A stretch of DNA of 64,000 bases from Antedon mediterranea (taxonomy: Eukaryota; Echinodermata; Crinoidea; Comatulida; Antedonidae), in the NCBI RefSeq assembly GCF_964355755.1, contig NC_092677.1, positions 7,011,001 through 7,075,000 of the forward strand, in the 5' to 3' direction. The notes beneath the pieces are model-generated. The model did not search any database. It was not told the DNA's origin and saw only the letters and a program-made list of their open reading frames with translations. The position numbers were made by a program, and so were the translations under genes. Shown here piece after piece: positions 41,554 through 51,323 of the stretch. Within the stretch, counting starts at the first letter, position 1. The number at the start of each line of letters is the position of its first letter.

Positions 41554-41670
41554 TGTCAGAAGTGGGATTCGAACCCACGCCTCCATTCGGAGACCAGAAT
41601 ACCCGTTTGCCTGAATAGTGGCAAGGTTAAACCTTGAGTCTGGCGCCTTAGACCGCTCGACCATCCTGAC
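41554..41670 (-). tRNA. tRNA-Leu-CAA: tRNA-Leu(CAA) unit 33, D-stem variant
   Basis: C11 to T in the D-stem leaves a possible G:U pair; otherwise consensus. Intron I2, T5. Confidence 0.8.
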
Positions 41671-41795
41671 AACTGATATCTGAATGAGTTGCAAATAAAC
41701 TTAATTACATTTTGAATATACACAGTGGTCTGAAATTATAGACAAAAATTTAATGAGTGAAGATATAAAGTACAAAAACTTAATTTTAAAAAGTC

Positions 41796-41912
41796 TGTCA
41801 GAAGTGGGATTCGAACCCACGCCTCCATTCGGAGACCAGAATACCCTTTTGCCTGAATAGTGGCAAGGTTGAACCTTGAGTCTGGCGCCTTAGACCGCTC
41901 GGCCATCCTGAC
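41796..41912 (-). tRNA. tRNA-Leu-CAA: tRNA-Leu(CAA) unit 34
   Basis: Consensus exons, I1, T5. Within the block repeated at +5705. Confidence 0.9.
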
Positions 41913-42035
41913 AACTGATATCTGAACGAGTTGCAAATAAATTTAATTATATTTTGAATATACAGTGGTCTAAAATTATAGACTAAAATTTGATGAGTGA
42001 AGATATAAGGTACGAAAACTTAATTTAAAAAAGCC

Positions 42036-42152
42036 TGTCAGAAGTGGGATTCGAACCCACGCCTCCATTCGGAGACCAGAATACCCTTTTGCCTGAATAG
42101 TGGCAAGGTTGAACCTTGAGTCTGGCGCCTTAGACCGCTCGGCCATCCTGAC
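42036..42152 (-). tRNA. tRNA-Leu-CAA: tRNA-Leu(CAA) unit 35
   Basis: Consensus exons, I1, T6. Confidence 0.9.
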
Positions 42153-42275
42153 AACTGATAGATGGACGAGTTGCAAATAAACTTAATTATATTTTGAATA
42201 TACAGTGGTCTAAAATTATAGACTAAAATTTGATGAGTGGAGATATAAAGTACGAAAACTTAATTTTAAAAAGTC

Positions 42276-42392
42276 TGTCAGAAGTGGGATTCGAACCCAC
42301 GCCTCCATTCGGAGACCAGAATACCCTTTTGCCTGAATAGTGGCAAGGTTGAACCTTGAGTCTGGCGCCTTAGACCGCTCGGCCATCCTGAC
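42276..42392 (-). tRNA. tRNA-Leu-CAA: tRNA-Leu(CAA) unit 36
   Basis: Consensus exons, I1, T5. Confidence 0.9.
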
Positions 42393-42515
42393 AACTGATA
42401 GATGCACGAGTTGCAAATAAACTTAATTATATTTGGAATATACAGTGGTCTCAAATTATAGACTAACATTTGATGAGTGAAGATATAAAGTACAAAAACT
42501 TAAGTTTAAAAAGTC

Positions 42516-42632
42516 TGTCAGAAGTGGGATTCGAACCCACGCCTCCATTCGGAGACCAGAATACCCTTTTGCCTGAATAGTGGCAAGGTTGAACCTTGAG
42601 TCTGGCGCCTTAGACCGCTCGGCCATCCTGAC
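42516..42632 (-). tRNA. tRNA-Leu-CAA: tRNA-Leu(CAA) unit 37
   Basis: Consensus exons, I1, T5. The spacer carries the taagttt variant. Confidence 0.9.
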
Positions 42633-42755
42633 AACTGATATCTGAACGAGTTGCAAATAAATTTAATTATATTTTGAATATACAGTGGTCTAAAATTATA
42701 GACTAAAATTTGATGAGTGAAGATATAAAGTACGAAAACTTAATTTAAAAAAGCC

Positions 42756-42864
42756 TGTCAGAAGTGGGATTCGAACCCACGCCTCCATTCGGAGACCAGA
42801 ATACCCTTTTGCCTGAATAGTGGCAAGGTTGAACCTTGAGTCTGCCGCCTTAGACCATCCTGAC
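42756..42864 (-). pseudogene. tRNA-Leu unit 38, class B
   Basis: D-arm deletion, T arm intact, T6. Confidence 0.8.
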
Positions 42865-42982
42865 AACTGATAGCTGAACGAGTTGCAAATAAACTTCATT
42901 ATATTTTGAATATACAGTGGTCTCAAATTATAGACTAACCTTTTTTATGAGTGAAGATATGAAAACTTAATTTTAAAAAGTC

Positions 42983-43099
42983 TGTCAGAAGTGGGATTCG
43001 AACCCACGCCTCCATTCGGAGACCAGAATACCCTTTTGCCTGAATAGTTGCAAGGTTGAACCTTGAGTCTGGCGCCTTAGACCGCTCGGCCATCCTGAC
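42983..43099 (-). tRNA. tRNA-Leu-CAA: tRNA-Leu(CAA) unit 39
   Basis: Consensus exons, intron with tagttgc, T5. Confidence 0.9.
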
Positions 43100-43222
43100 A
43101 ACTGATAGATGGACGAGTTGCAAATAAATTTAATTATGTTTTGAATATACAGTGGTCTCAATTTATAGACTAAAATTTGATGAGTGAAGATATAAAGTAC
43201 GAAAACTTAATTTTAGAAACTC

Positions 43223-43339
43223 TGTCAGAAGTGGGATTCAAACCTACGCCTCCATTAGGAGACCAGAATATCCTTTTTTCTGAAAAATGGCAAGGTTAAA
43301 CCTTGAGTCTGGCGCCTTAGACCGCTCGACCATCCTGGC
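43223..43339 (-). pseudogene. tRNA-Leu unit 40, class C
   Basis: Unit-15 subtype of class C; TTTCT. Confidence 0.7.
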
Positions 43340-43462
43340 AACTGATAGATGGACGAGTTGCAAATAAACTTAATTACATTTTGAATATACAGTGGTTTGA
43401 AATTATAGACAAAAATTTGATGAGTGGAGATATAAGGTACGAGAACTTAATTTTAAAAAGTC

Positions 43463-43579
43463 TGTCAGAAGTGGAATTCGAACCCACGCCTCCATTCGGA
43501 GACCAGAATACCCTTTTACCTGAATAGTGGCAAGGTTGAACCTTGAGTCTGGCGCCTTAGACCGCTCGGCCATCCTGAC
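43463..43579 (-). tRNA. tRNA-Leu-CAA: tRNA-Leu(CAA) unit 41
   Basis: Unit-7 subtype (T-stem G:U, I3, T5). Confidence 0.85.
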
Positions 43580-43702
43580 AACTGATATCTGAACGAGTTG
43601 CAAATAAACTTAATTATATTTTGAATATACAGTGGTCTAAAATTATAGACTAAAATTTGATGAGTGAAGATATAAATTACGAAAACTTAATTTTAGAAAG
43701 TC

Positions 43703-43819
43703 TGTCAGAAGTGGGATTCAAACCTACGCCTCCATTAGGAGACCAGAATATCCTTTTTTCTGAAAAATGGCAAGGTTAAACCTTGAGTCTGGCGCCTTAG
43801 ACCGCTCGACCATCCTGGC
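43703..43819 (-). pseudogene. tRNA-Leu unit 42, class C
   Basis: Class C, TTTCT. Confidence 0.7.
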
Positions 43820-43942
43820 AACTGATAGATGGACGAGTTGCAAATAAACTTAATTACATTTTGAATATACAGTGGTTTGAAATTATAGACTAACATTTGA
43901 TGAGTGAAGATATAAAGTAGGAAAACTTAATTTTAAAAAGTC

Positions 43943-44051
43943 TGTCAGAAGTGGTATTCAAACCCACCCCTCCATTCGGAGACCAGAATACCCTTTTGCC
44001 TGAATAGTGGCGAGGTTGAACCTTGAGTCTGCCGCCTTAGACCATCCTGAC
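43943..44051 (-). pseudogene. tRNA-Leu unit 43, class B'
   Basis: Class B', T5. Confidence 0.8.
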
Positions 44052-44169
44052 AACTGATAGCTGAACGAGTTGCAAATAAACTTCATTATATTTTGAATAT
44101 ACAGTGGTCTCAAATTATAGACTAACCTTTTTTATGAGTGAAGATATGAAAACTTAATTTTAAAAAGTC

Positions 44170-44286
44170 TGTCAGAAGTGGGATTCGAACCCACGCCTCC
44201 ATTCGGAGACCAGAATACCCTTTTGCCTGAATAGTGGCAAGGTTGAACCTTGAGTCTGGCGCCTTAGACCGCTCGGCCATCCTGAC
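44170..44286 (-). tRNA. tRNA-Leu-CAA: tRNA-Leu(CAA) unit 44
   Basis: Consensus exons, I1, T5. Confidence 0.9.
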
Positions 44287-44409
44287 AACTGATAGATGGA
44301 CGAGTTGCAAATAAATTAAATTATGTTTTGAATATACAGTGGTCTCAATTTATAGACCAAAATTTGATGAGTGGAGATATAAAGTACGAAAACTTAATTT
44401 TAGAAAGTC

Positions 44410-44526
44410 TGTCAGAAGTGGGATTCGAACCCACGCCTCCATTCGGAGACCAGAATACCCGTTTGCCTGAATAGTGGCAAGGTTAAACCTTGAGTCTGGC
44501 GCCTTAGACCGCTCGACCATCCTGAC
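44410..44526 (-). tRNA. tRNA-Leu-CAA: tRNA-Leu(CAA) unit 45, D-stem variant
   Basis: C11 to T as in unit 33. Intron I2, TTTCT. Confidence 0.8.
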
Positions 44527-44644
44527 AACTGATAGCTGAACGAGTTGCAAATAAACTTCATTATATTTTGAATATACAGTGGTCTCAAATTATAGACTAA
44601 CCTTTTTTATGAGTGAAGATATGAAAACTTAATTTTAAAAAGTC

Positions 44645-44761
44645 TGTCAGAAGTGGGATTCGAACCCACGCCTCCATTCGGAGACCAGAATACCCTTTTG
44701 CCTGAATAGTTGCAAGGTTGAACCTTGAGTCTGGCGCCTTAGACCGCTCGGCCATCCTGAC
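44645..44761 (-). tRNA. tRNA-Leu-CAA: tRNA-Leu(CAA) unit 46
   Basis: Consensus exons, intron with tagttgc, T5. Start of the 1187-bp repeat. Confidence 0.9.
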
Positions 44762-44884
44762 AACTGATAGATGGATGAGTTGCAAATAAATTTAATTATG
44801 TTTTGAATATACAGTGGTCTCAATTTATAGACTAAAATTTGATGAGTGAAGATATAAAGTACGAAAACTTAATTTTAGAAACTC

Positions 44885-45001
44885 TGTCAGAAGTGGGATT
44901 CAAACCTACGCCTCCATTAGGAGACCAGAATATCCTTTTTTCTGAAAAATGGCAAGGTTAAACCTTGAGTCTGGCGCCTTAGACCGCTCGACCATCCTGG
45001 C
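44885..45001 (-). pseudogene. tRNA-Leu unit 47, class C
   Basis: Unit-15 subtype; matches unit 40 at +1662. Confidence 0.7.
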
Positions 45002-45124
45002 AACTGATAGATGGACGAGTTGCAAATAAACTTAATTACATTTTGAATATACAGTGGTTTGAAATTATAGACAAAAATTTGATGAGTGGAGATATAAGGT
45101 ACGAGAACTTAATTTTAAAAAGTC

Positions 45125-45241
45125 TGTCAGAAGTGGAATTCGAACCCACGCCTCCATTCGGAGACCAGAATACCCTTTTACCTGAATAGTGGCAAGGTTG
45201 AACCTTGAGTCTGGCGCCTTAGACCGCTCGGCCATCCTGAC
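45125..45241 (-). tRNA. tRNA-Leu-CAA: tRNA-Leu(CAA) unit 48
   Basis: Unit-7 subtype; T-stem G:U, I3, T5. Confidence 0.85.
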
Positions 45242-45364
45242 AACTGATATCTGAACGAGTTGCAAATAAACTTAATTATATTTTGAATATACAGTGGTCT
45301 AAAATTATAGACTAAAATTTGATGAGTGAAGATATAAATTACGAAAACTTAATTTTAGAAAGTC

Positions 45365-45481
45365 TGTCAGAAGTGGGATTCAAACCTACGCCTCCATTAG
45401 GAGACCAGAATATCCTTTTTTCTGAAAAATGGCAAGGTTAAACCTTGAGTCTGGCGCCTTAGACCGCTCGACCATCCTGGC
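45365..45481 (-). pseudogene. tRNA-Leu unit 49, class C
   Basis: Class C, TTTCT. Confidence 0.7.
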
Positions 45482-45604
45482 AACTGATAGATGGACGAGT
45501 TGCAAATAAACTTAATTACATTTTGAATATACAGTGGTTTGAAATTATAGACTAACATTTGATGAGTGAAGATATAAAGTAGGAAAACTTAATTTTAAAA
45601 AGTC

Positions 45605-45713
45605 TGTCAGAAGTGGTATTCAAACCCACCCCTCCATTCGGAGACCAGAATACCCTTTTGCCTGAATAGTGGCGAGGTTGAACCTTGAGTCTGCCGCCTT
45701 AGACCATCCTGAC
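45605..45713 (-). pseudogene. tRNA-Leu unit 50, class B'
   Basis: Class B', T5. Confidence 0.8.
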
Positions 45714-45831
45714 AACTGATAGCTGAACGAGTTGCAAATAAACTTCATTATATTTTGAATATACAGTGGTCTCAAATTATAGACTAACCTTTTTTATGAG
45801 TGAAGATATGAAAACTTAATTTTAAAAAGTC

Positions 45832-45948
45832 TGTCAGAAGTGGGATTCGAACCCACGCCTCCATTCGGAGACCAGAATACCCTTTTGCCTGAATAGTTGC
45901 AAGGTTGAACCTTGAGTCTGGCGCCTTAGACCGCTCGGCCATCCTGAC
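45832..45948 (-). tRNA. tRNA-Leu-CAA: tRNA-Leu(CAA) unit 51
   Basis: Consensus exons, tagttgc intron, T5; copy of unit 46 at +1187. Confidence 0.9.
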
Positions 45949-46071
45949 AACTGATAGATGGATGAGTTGCAAATAAATTTAATTATGTTTTGAATATACA
46001 GTGGTCTCAATTTATAGACTAAAATTTGATGAGTGAAGATATAAAGTACGAAAACTTAATTTTAGAAACTC

Positions 46072-46188
46072 TGTCAGAAGTGGGATTCAAACCTACGCCT
46101 CCATTAGGAGACCAGAATATCCTTTTTTCTGAAAAATGGCAAGGTTAAACCTTGAGTCTGGCGCCTTAGACCGCTCGACCATCCTGGC
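46072..46188 (-). pseudogene. tRNA-Leu unit 52, class C
   Basis: Unit-15 subtype; copy of unit 47 at +1187. Confidence 0.7.
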
Positions 46189-46311
46189 AACTGATAGATG
46201 GACGAGTTGCAAATAAACTTAATTACATTTTGAATATACAGTGGTTTGAAATTATAGACAAAAATTTGATGAGTGGAGATATAAGGTACGAGAACTTAAT
46301 TTTAAAAAGTC

Positions 46312-46428
46312 TGTCAGAAGTGGAATTCGAACCCACGCCTCCATTCGGAGACCAGAATACCCTTTTACCTGAATAGTGGCAAGGTTGAACCTTGAGTCTG
46401 GCGCCTTAGACCGCTCGGCCATCCTGAC
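46312..46428 (-). tRNA. tRNA-Leu-CAA: tRNA-Leu(CAA) unit 53
   Basis: Unit-7 subtype; T-stem G:U, I3, T5. Confidence 0.85.
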
Positions 46429-46551
46429 AACTGATATCTGAACGAGTTGCAAATAAACTTAATTATATTTTGAATATACAGTGGTCTAAAATTATAGACT
46501 AAAATTTGATGAGTGAAGATATAAATTACGAAAACTTAATTTAAAAAAGCC

Positions 46552-46668
46552 TGTCAGAAGTGGGATTCGAACCCACGCCTCCATTCGGAGACCAGAATAT
46601 CCTTTTTTCTGAAAAATGGCAAGGTTAAACCTTGAGTCTGGCGCCTTAGACCGCTCGACCATCCTGGC
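46552..46668 (-). pseudogene. tRNA-Leu unit 54, class A/C recombinant
   Basis: The 3' exon is consensus with T6, but the intron, D-stem and acceptor 5' strand are class C. The switch falls near the 3' splice site, which suggests recombination or gene conversion between classes. Confidence 0.7.
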
Positions 46669-46791
46669 AACTGATAGATGGACGAGTTGCAAATAAACTT
46701 AATTACATTTTGAATATACAGTGGTTTGAAATTATAGACTAACATTTGATGAGTGAAGATATAAAGTAGGAAAACTTAATTTTAAAAAGTC

Positions 46792-46900
46792 TGTCAGAAG
46801 TGGTATTCAAACCCACCCCTCCATTCGGAGACCAGAATACCCTTTTGCCTGAATAGTGGCGAGGTTGAACCTTGAGTCTGCCGCCTTAGACCATCCTGAC
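46792..46900 (-). pseudogene. tRNA-Leu unit 55, class B'
   Basis: Class B', T5. Confidence 0.8.
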
Positions 46901-47018
46901 AACTGATAGCTGAACGAGTTGCAAATAAACTTCATTATATTTTGAATATACAGTGGTCTCAAATTATAGACTAACCTTTTTTATGAGTGAAGATATGAAA
47001 ACTTAATTTTAAAAAGTC

Positions 47019-47135
47019 TGTCAGAAGTGGGATTCGAACCCACGCCTCCATTCGGAGACCAGAATACCCTTTTGCCTGAATAGTGGCAAGGTTGAACCTT
47101 GAGTCTGGCGCCTTAGACCGCTCGGCCATCCTGAC
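47019..47135 (-). tRNA. tRNA-Leu-CAA: tRNA-Leu(CAA) unit 56
   Basis: Consensus exons, I1, T5. Confidence 0.9.
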
Positions 47136-47258
47136 AACTGATAGATGGACGAGTTGCAAATAAATTTAATTATGTTTTGAATATACAGTGGTCTCAATTT
47201 ATAGACCAAAATTTGATGAGTGGAGATATAAAGTACGAAAACTTAATTTTAGAAAGTC

Positions 47259-47375
47259 TGTCAGAAGTGGGATTCGAACCCACGCCTCCATTCGGAGACC
47301 AGAATACCCGTTTGCCTGAATAGTGGCAAGGTTAAACCTTGAGTCTGGCGCCTTAGACCGCTCGACCATCCTGAC
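47259..47375 (-). tRNA. tRNA-Leu-CAA: tRNA-Leu(CAA) unit 57, D-stem variant
   Basis: C11 to T. Intron I2, TTTCT. Corresponds to unit 33 at +5705. Confidence 0.8.
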
Positions 47376-47500
47376 AACTGATATCTGAATGAGTTGCAAA
47401 TAAACTTAATTACATTTTGAATATACACAGTGGTCTGAAATTATAGACAAAAATTTGATGAGTGAAGATATAAAGTACAAAAACTTAATTTTAAAAAGTC

Positions 47501-47617
47501 TGTCAGAAGTGGGATTCGAACCCACGCCTCCATTCGGAGACCAGAATACCCTTTTGCCTGAATAGTGGCAAGGTTGAACCTTGAGTCTGGCGCCTTAGAC
47601 CGCTCGGCCATCCTGAC
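47501..47617 (-). tRNA. tRNA-Leu-CAA: tRNA-Leu(CAA) unit 58
   Basis: Consensus exons, I1, T5; unit 34 at +5705. Confidence 0.9.
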
Positions 47618-47740
47618 AACTGATATCTGAACGAGTTGCAAATAAATTTAATTATATTTTGAATATACAGTGGTCTAAAATTATAGACTAAAATTTGATG
47701 AGTGAAGATATAAGGTACGAAAACTTAATTTAAAAAAGCC

Positions 47741-47857
47741 TGTCAGAAGTGGGATTCGAACCCACGCCTCCATTCGGAGACCAGAATACCCTTTTGCCTG
47801 AATAGTGGCAAGGTTGAACCTTGAGTCTGGCGCCTTAGACCGCTCGGCCATCCTGAC
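47741..47857 (-). tRNA. tRNA-Leu-CAA: tRNA-Leu(CAA) unit 59
   Basis: Consensus exons, I1, T6; unit 35 at +5705. Confidence 0.9.
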
Positions 47858-47980
47858 AACTGATAGATGGACGAGTTGCAAATAAACTTAATTATATTTT
47901 GAATATACAGTGGTCTAAAATTATAGACTAAAATTTGATGAGTGGAGATATAAAGTACGAAAACTTAATTTTAAAAAGTC

Positions 47981-48097
47981 TGTCAGAAGTGGGATTCGAA
48001 CCCACGCCTCCATTCGGAGACCAGAATACCCTTTTGCCTGAATAGTGGCAAGGTTGAACCTTGAGTCTGGCGCCTTAGACCGCTCGGCCATCCTGAC
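47981..48097 (-). tRNA. tRNA-Leu-CAA: tRNA-Leu(CAA) unit 60
   Basis: Consensus exons, I1, T5; unit 36 at +5705. Confidence 0.9.
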
Positions 48098-48220
48098 AAC
48101 TGATAGATGCACGAGTTGCAAATAAACTTAATTATATTTGGAATATACAGTGGTCTCAAATTATAGACTAACATTTGATGAGTGAAGATATAAAGTACAA
48201 AATCTTAAGTTTAAAAAGTC

Positions 48221-48337
48221 TGTCAGAAGTGGGATTCGAACCCACGCCTCCATTCAAAGACCAGAATACCCTTTTGCCTGAATAGTGGCAAGGTTGAACC
48301 TTGAGTCTGGCGCCTTAGACCGCTCGGCCATCCTGAC
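48221..48337 (-). tRNA. tRNA-Leu-CAA: tRNA-Leu(CAA) unit 61, variable-arm variant
   Basis: Two changes (cattcaaag on the plus strand) weaken the long variable-arm stem; the rest is consensus. T5. Unit 37 at +5705. Confidence 0.75.
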
Positions 48338-48460
48338 AACTGATATCTGAACGAGTTGCAAATAAATTTAATTATATTTTGAATATACAGTGGTCTAAAA
48401 TTATAGACTAAAATTTGATGAGTGAAGATATAAAGTACGAAAACTTAATTTAAAAAAGCC

Positions 48461-48569
48461 TGTCAGAAGTGGGATTCGAACCCACGCCTCCATTCGGAGA
48501 CCAGAATACCCTTTTGCCTGAATAGTGGCAAGGTTGAACCTTGAGTCTGCCGCCTTAGACCATCCTGAC
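48461..48569 (-). pseudogene. tRNA-Leu unit 62, class B
   Basis: D-arm deletion, T6; unit 38 at +5705. Confidence 0.8.
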
Positions 48570-48687
48570 AACTGATAGCTGAACGAGTTGCAAATAAACT
48601 TCATTATATTTTGAATATACAGTGGTCTCAAATTATAGACTAACCTTTTTTATGAGTGAAGATATGAAAACTTAATTTTAAAAAGTC

Positions 48688-48804
48688 TGTCAGAAGTGGG
48701 ATTCGAACCCACGCCTCCATTCGGAGACCAGAATACCCTTTTGCCTGAATAGTGGCAAGGTTGAACCTTGAATCTGGCGCCTTAGACCGCTCGGCCATCC
48801 TGAC
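48688..48804 (-). tRNA. tRNA-Leu-CAA: tRNA-Leu(CAA) unit 63
   Basis: C32 to T in the anticodon loop, otherwise consensus. T5. Confidence 0.85.
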
Positions 48805-48927
48805 AACTGATAGATGGACGAGTTGCAAATAAATTTAATTATGTTTTGAATATACAGTGGTCTCAATATATAGACTAAAATTTGATAAGTGGAGATATAA
48901 AGTACGAAAACTTAATTTTAGAAAGTC

Positions 48928-49044
48928 TGTCAGAAGTGGGATAAGAACCCACGCCTCCAGTCGGAGACCAGAATACCCGTTTGCCTGAATAGTGGCAAGG
49001 TTAAACCTTGAGTCTGGCGCCTTAGACCGCTCGACCATCCTGAC
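48928..49044 (-). pseudogene. tRNA-Leu unit 64, T-loop degenerate
   Basis: The T-loop reads TTCTTAT, losing G57 and A58 of the B-box. A variable-arm change and C11 to T are also present. TTTCT. Confidence 0.7.
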
Positions 49045-49169
49045 AACTGATATCTGAATGAGTTGCAAATAAACTTAATTACATTTTGAATATACACAGT
49101 GGTCTGAAATTATAGACAAAAATTTGATGAGTGAAGATATAAAGTACAAAAACTTAATTTTAAAAAGTC

Positions 49170-49286
49170 TGTCAGAAGTGGGATTCGAACCCACGCCTCC
49201 ATTCGGAGACCAGAATACCCTTTAGCCTGAATAGTGGCAAGGTTGAACCTTGAGTCTGGCGCCTTAGACCGCTCGGCCATCCTGAC
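49170..49286 (-). tRNA. tRNA-Leu-CAA: tRNA-Leu(CAA) unit 65
   Basis: Consensus exons, intron with ctttagcc, T5. Confidence 0.9.
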
Positions 49287-49409
49287 AACTGATATCTGAA
49301 CGAGTTGCAAATAAATTTAATTATATTTTGAATATACAGTGGTCTAAAATTATAGACTAAAATTTGATGACTGAAGATATAAAGTACGAAAACTTAATTT
49401 AAAAAAGCC

Positions 49410-49526
49410 TGTCAGAAGTGGGATTCGAACCCACGCCTCCATTCGGAGACCAGAATACCCTTTTGCCTGAATAGTGGCAAGGTTGAACCTTGAGTCTGGC
49501 GCCTTAGACCGCTCGGCCATCCTGAC
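49410..49526 (-). tRNA. tRNA-Leu-CAA: tRNA-Leu(CAA) unit 66
   Basis: Consensus exons, I1, T6. Start of the 960-bp repeat. Confidence 0.9.
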
Positions 49527-49649
49527 AACTGATAGATGGACGAGTTGCAAATAAACTTAATTATATATTGAATATACAGTGGTCTAAAATTATAGACTAA
49601 AATTTGATGAGTGGAGATATAAAGTACGAAAACTTAATTTTAGAAAGTC

Positions 49650-49766
49650 TGTCAGAAGTGGGATTCGAACTCACGCCTCCATTCGGAGACCAGAATACCC
49701 TTTTACCTGAATAGTGGCAAGGTTGAACCTTGAGTCTGGCGCCTTAGACCGCTCGGCCATCCTGAC
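49650..49766 (-). tRNA. tRNA-Leu-CAA: tRNA-Leu(CAA) unit 67, T-stem mismatch
   Basis: An A:C mismatch in the T-stem (gaactcac on the plus strand). I3, TTTCT. Confidence 0.7.
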
Positions 49767-49889
49767 AACTGATAGATGGACTAGTTGCAAATAAACTTAA
49801 TTATATTTTGAATATACAGTGGTCTCAAATTATAGACTAAAATTTGATGAGTGAAGATATAAAGTACGAAAACTTAATTTTAAAAAGTC

Positions 49890-50006
49890 TGTCAGAAGTG
49901 GGATTCGAACCCACGCCTCCATTCGGAGACCAGAATACCCTTTTGCCTGAATAGTGGCAAGGTTGAACCTTGAGTCTGGCGCCTTAGACCGCTTGGCCAT
50001 CCTGAC
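49890..50006 (-). tRNA. tRNA-Leu-CAA: tRNA-Leu(CAA) unit 68
   Basis: One D-arm change (gcttggcc on the plus strand), otherwise consensus. I1, T5. Confidence 0.85.
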
Positions 50007-50129
50007 AACTGATAGATGCACGAGTTGCAAATAAACTTAATTATATTTGGAATATACAGTGGTCTCAAATTATAGACTAACATTTGATGAGTGAAAATAT
50101 AAAGTACAAAAACTTAAGTTTAAAAAGTC

Positions 50130-50246
50130 TGTCAGAAGTGGGATTCGAACCCACGCCTCCATTCGGAGACCAGAATACCCTTTTGCCTGAATAGTGGCAA
50201 GGTTGAACCTTGAGTCTGGCGCCTTAGACCGCTCGGCCATCCTGAC
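50130..50246 (-). tRNA. tRNA-Leu-CAA: tRNA-Leu(CAA) unit 69
   Basis: Consensus exons, I1, T5. Confidence 0.9.
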
Positions 50247-50369
50247 AACTGATATCTGAACGAGTTGCAAATAAATTTAATTATATTTTGAATATACAGT
50301 GGTCTAAAATTATAGACTAAAATTTGATGACTGAAGATATAAAGTACGAAAACTTAATTTAAAAAAGCC

Positions 50370-50486
50370 TGTCAGAAGTGGGATTCGAACCCACGCCTCC
50401 ATTCGGAGACCAGAATACCCTTTTGCCTGAATAGTGGCAAGGTTGAACCTTGAGTCTGGCGCCTTAGACCGCTCGGCCATCCTGAC
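50370..50486 (-). tRNA. tRNA-Leu-CAA: tRNA-Leu(CAA) unit 70
   Basis: Consensus exons, I1, T6; copy of unit 66 at +960. Confidence 0.9.
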
Positions 50487-50609
50487 AACTGATAGATGGA
50501 CGAGTTGCAAATAAACTTAATTATATATTGAATATACAGTGGTCTAAAATTATAGACTAAAATTTGATAAGTGGAGATATAAAGTACGAAAACTTAATTT
50601 TAGAAAGTC

Positions 50610-50726
50610 TGTCAGAAGTGGGATTCGAACTCACGCCTCCATTCGGAGACCAGAATACCCTTTTACCTGAATAGTGGCAAGGTTGAACCTTGAGTCTGGC
50701 GCCTTAGACCGCTCGGCCATCCTGAC
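50610..50726 (-). tRNA. tRNA-Leu-CAA: tRNA-Leu(CAA) unit 71, T-stem mismatch
   Basis: Same A:C mismatch as unit 67, at +960. TTTCT. Confidence 0.7.
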
Positions 50727-50849
50727 AACTGATAGATGGACTAGTTGCAAATAAACTTAATTATATTTTGAATATACAGTGGTCTCAAATTATAGACTAA
50801 AATTTGATGAGTGAAGATATAAAGTACGAAAACTTAATTTTAGAAAGTC

Positions 50850-50966
50850 TGTCAGAAGTGGGATTCGAACCCACGTCTCCATTAGGAGACCAGAATATCC
50901 TTTTTTCTAAAAAATGGCAAGGTTAACCCCTGAGTCTGGCGCCTTAGACCGCTCGGCCATCCTGAC
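50850..50966 (-). tRNA. tRNA-Leu unit 72, anticodon CAG
   Basis: The anticodon loop reads CTCAGG, so the anticodon is CAG (codon CUG) instead of CAA. The intron is class C-like but the T arm, D arm and acceptor stem are near consensus. The change alters the CCTTG/CAAGG intron pairing. TTTCT. Confidence 0.6.
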
Positions 50967-51089
50967 AACTGATAGAGGGAAGAGTTGCAAATAAACTTAA
51001 TTACATTTTGAATATACAGTGGTTTGAAATTATAGACTAACGTTTGATGAGTGAAGATATAAAGTAGAAAAACTTAATTTTAAAAAGTC

Positions 51090-51198
51090 TGTCAGAAGTG
51101 GGATTCAAACCCACCCCTCCATTCGGTGACCAGAATACCCTTTTGCCTGAATAGTGGCAAGGTTGAACCTTGAGTCTGCCGCCTTAGACCATCCTGAC
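51090..51198 (-). pseudogene. tRNA-Leu unit 73, class B'
   Basis: D-arm deletion, T-loop change and a variable-arm change (cggtgacc). T5. Confidence 0.8.
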
Positions 51199-51323
51199 AA
51201 CTGATAGCTGAACGAGTTGCAAATAAACTTAATTATATTTTGAATATACAGTGGTCTCAAATTATAGACTAACCTTTTTTATGAGTGAAGATATGAAGTA
51301 CGAAAACTTAATTTTAAAAAGTC

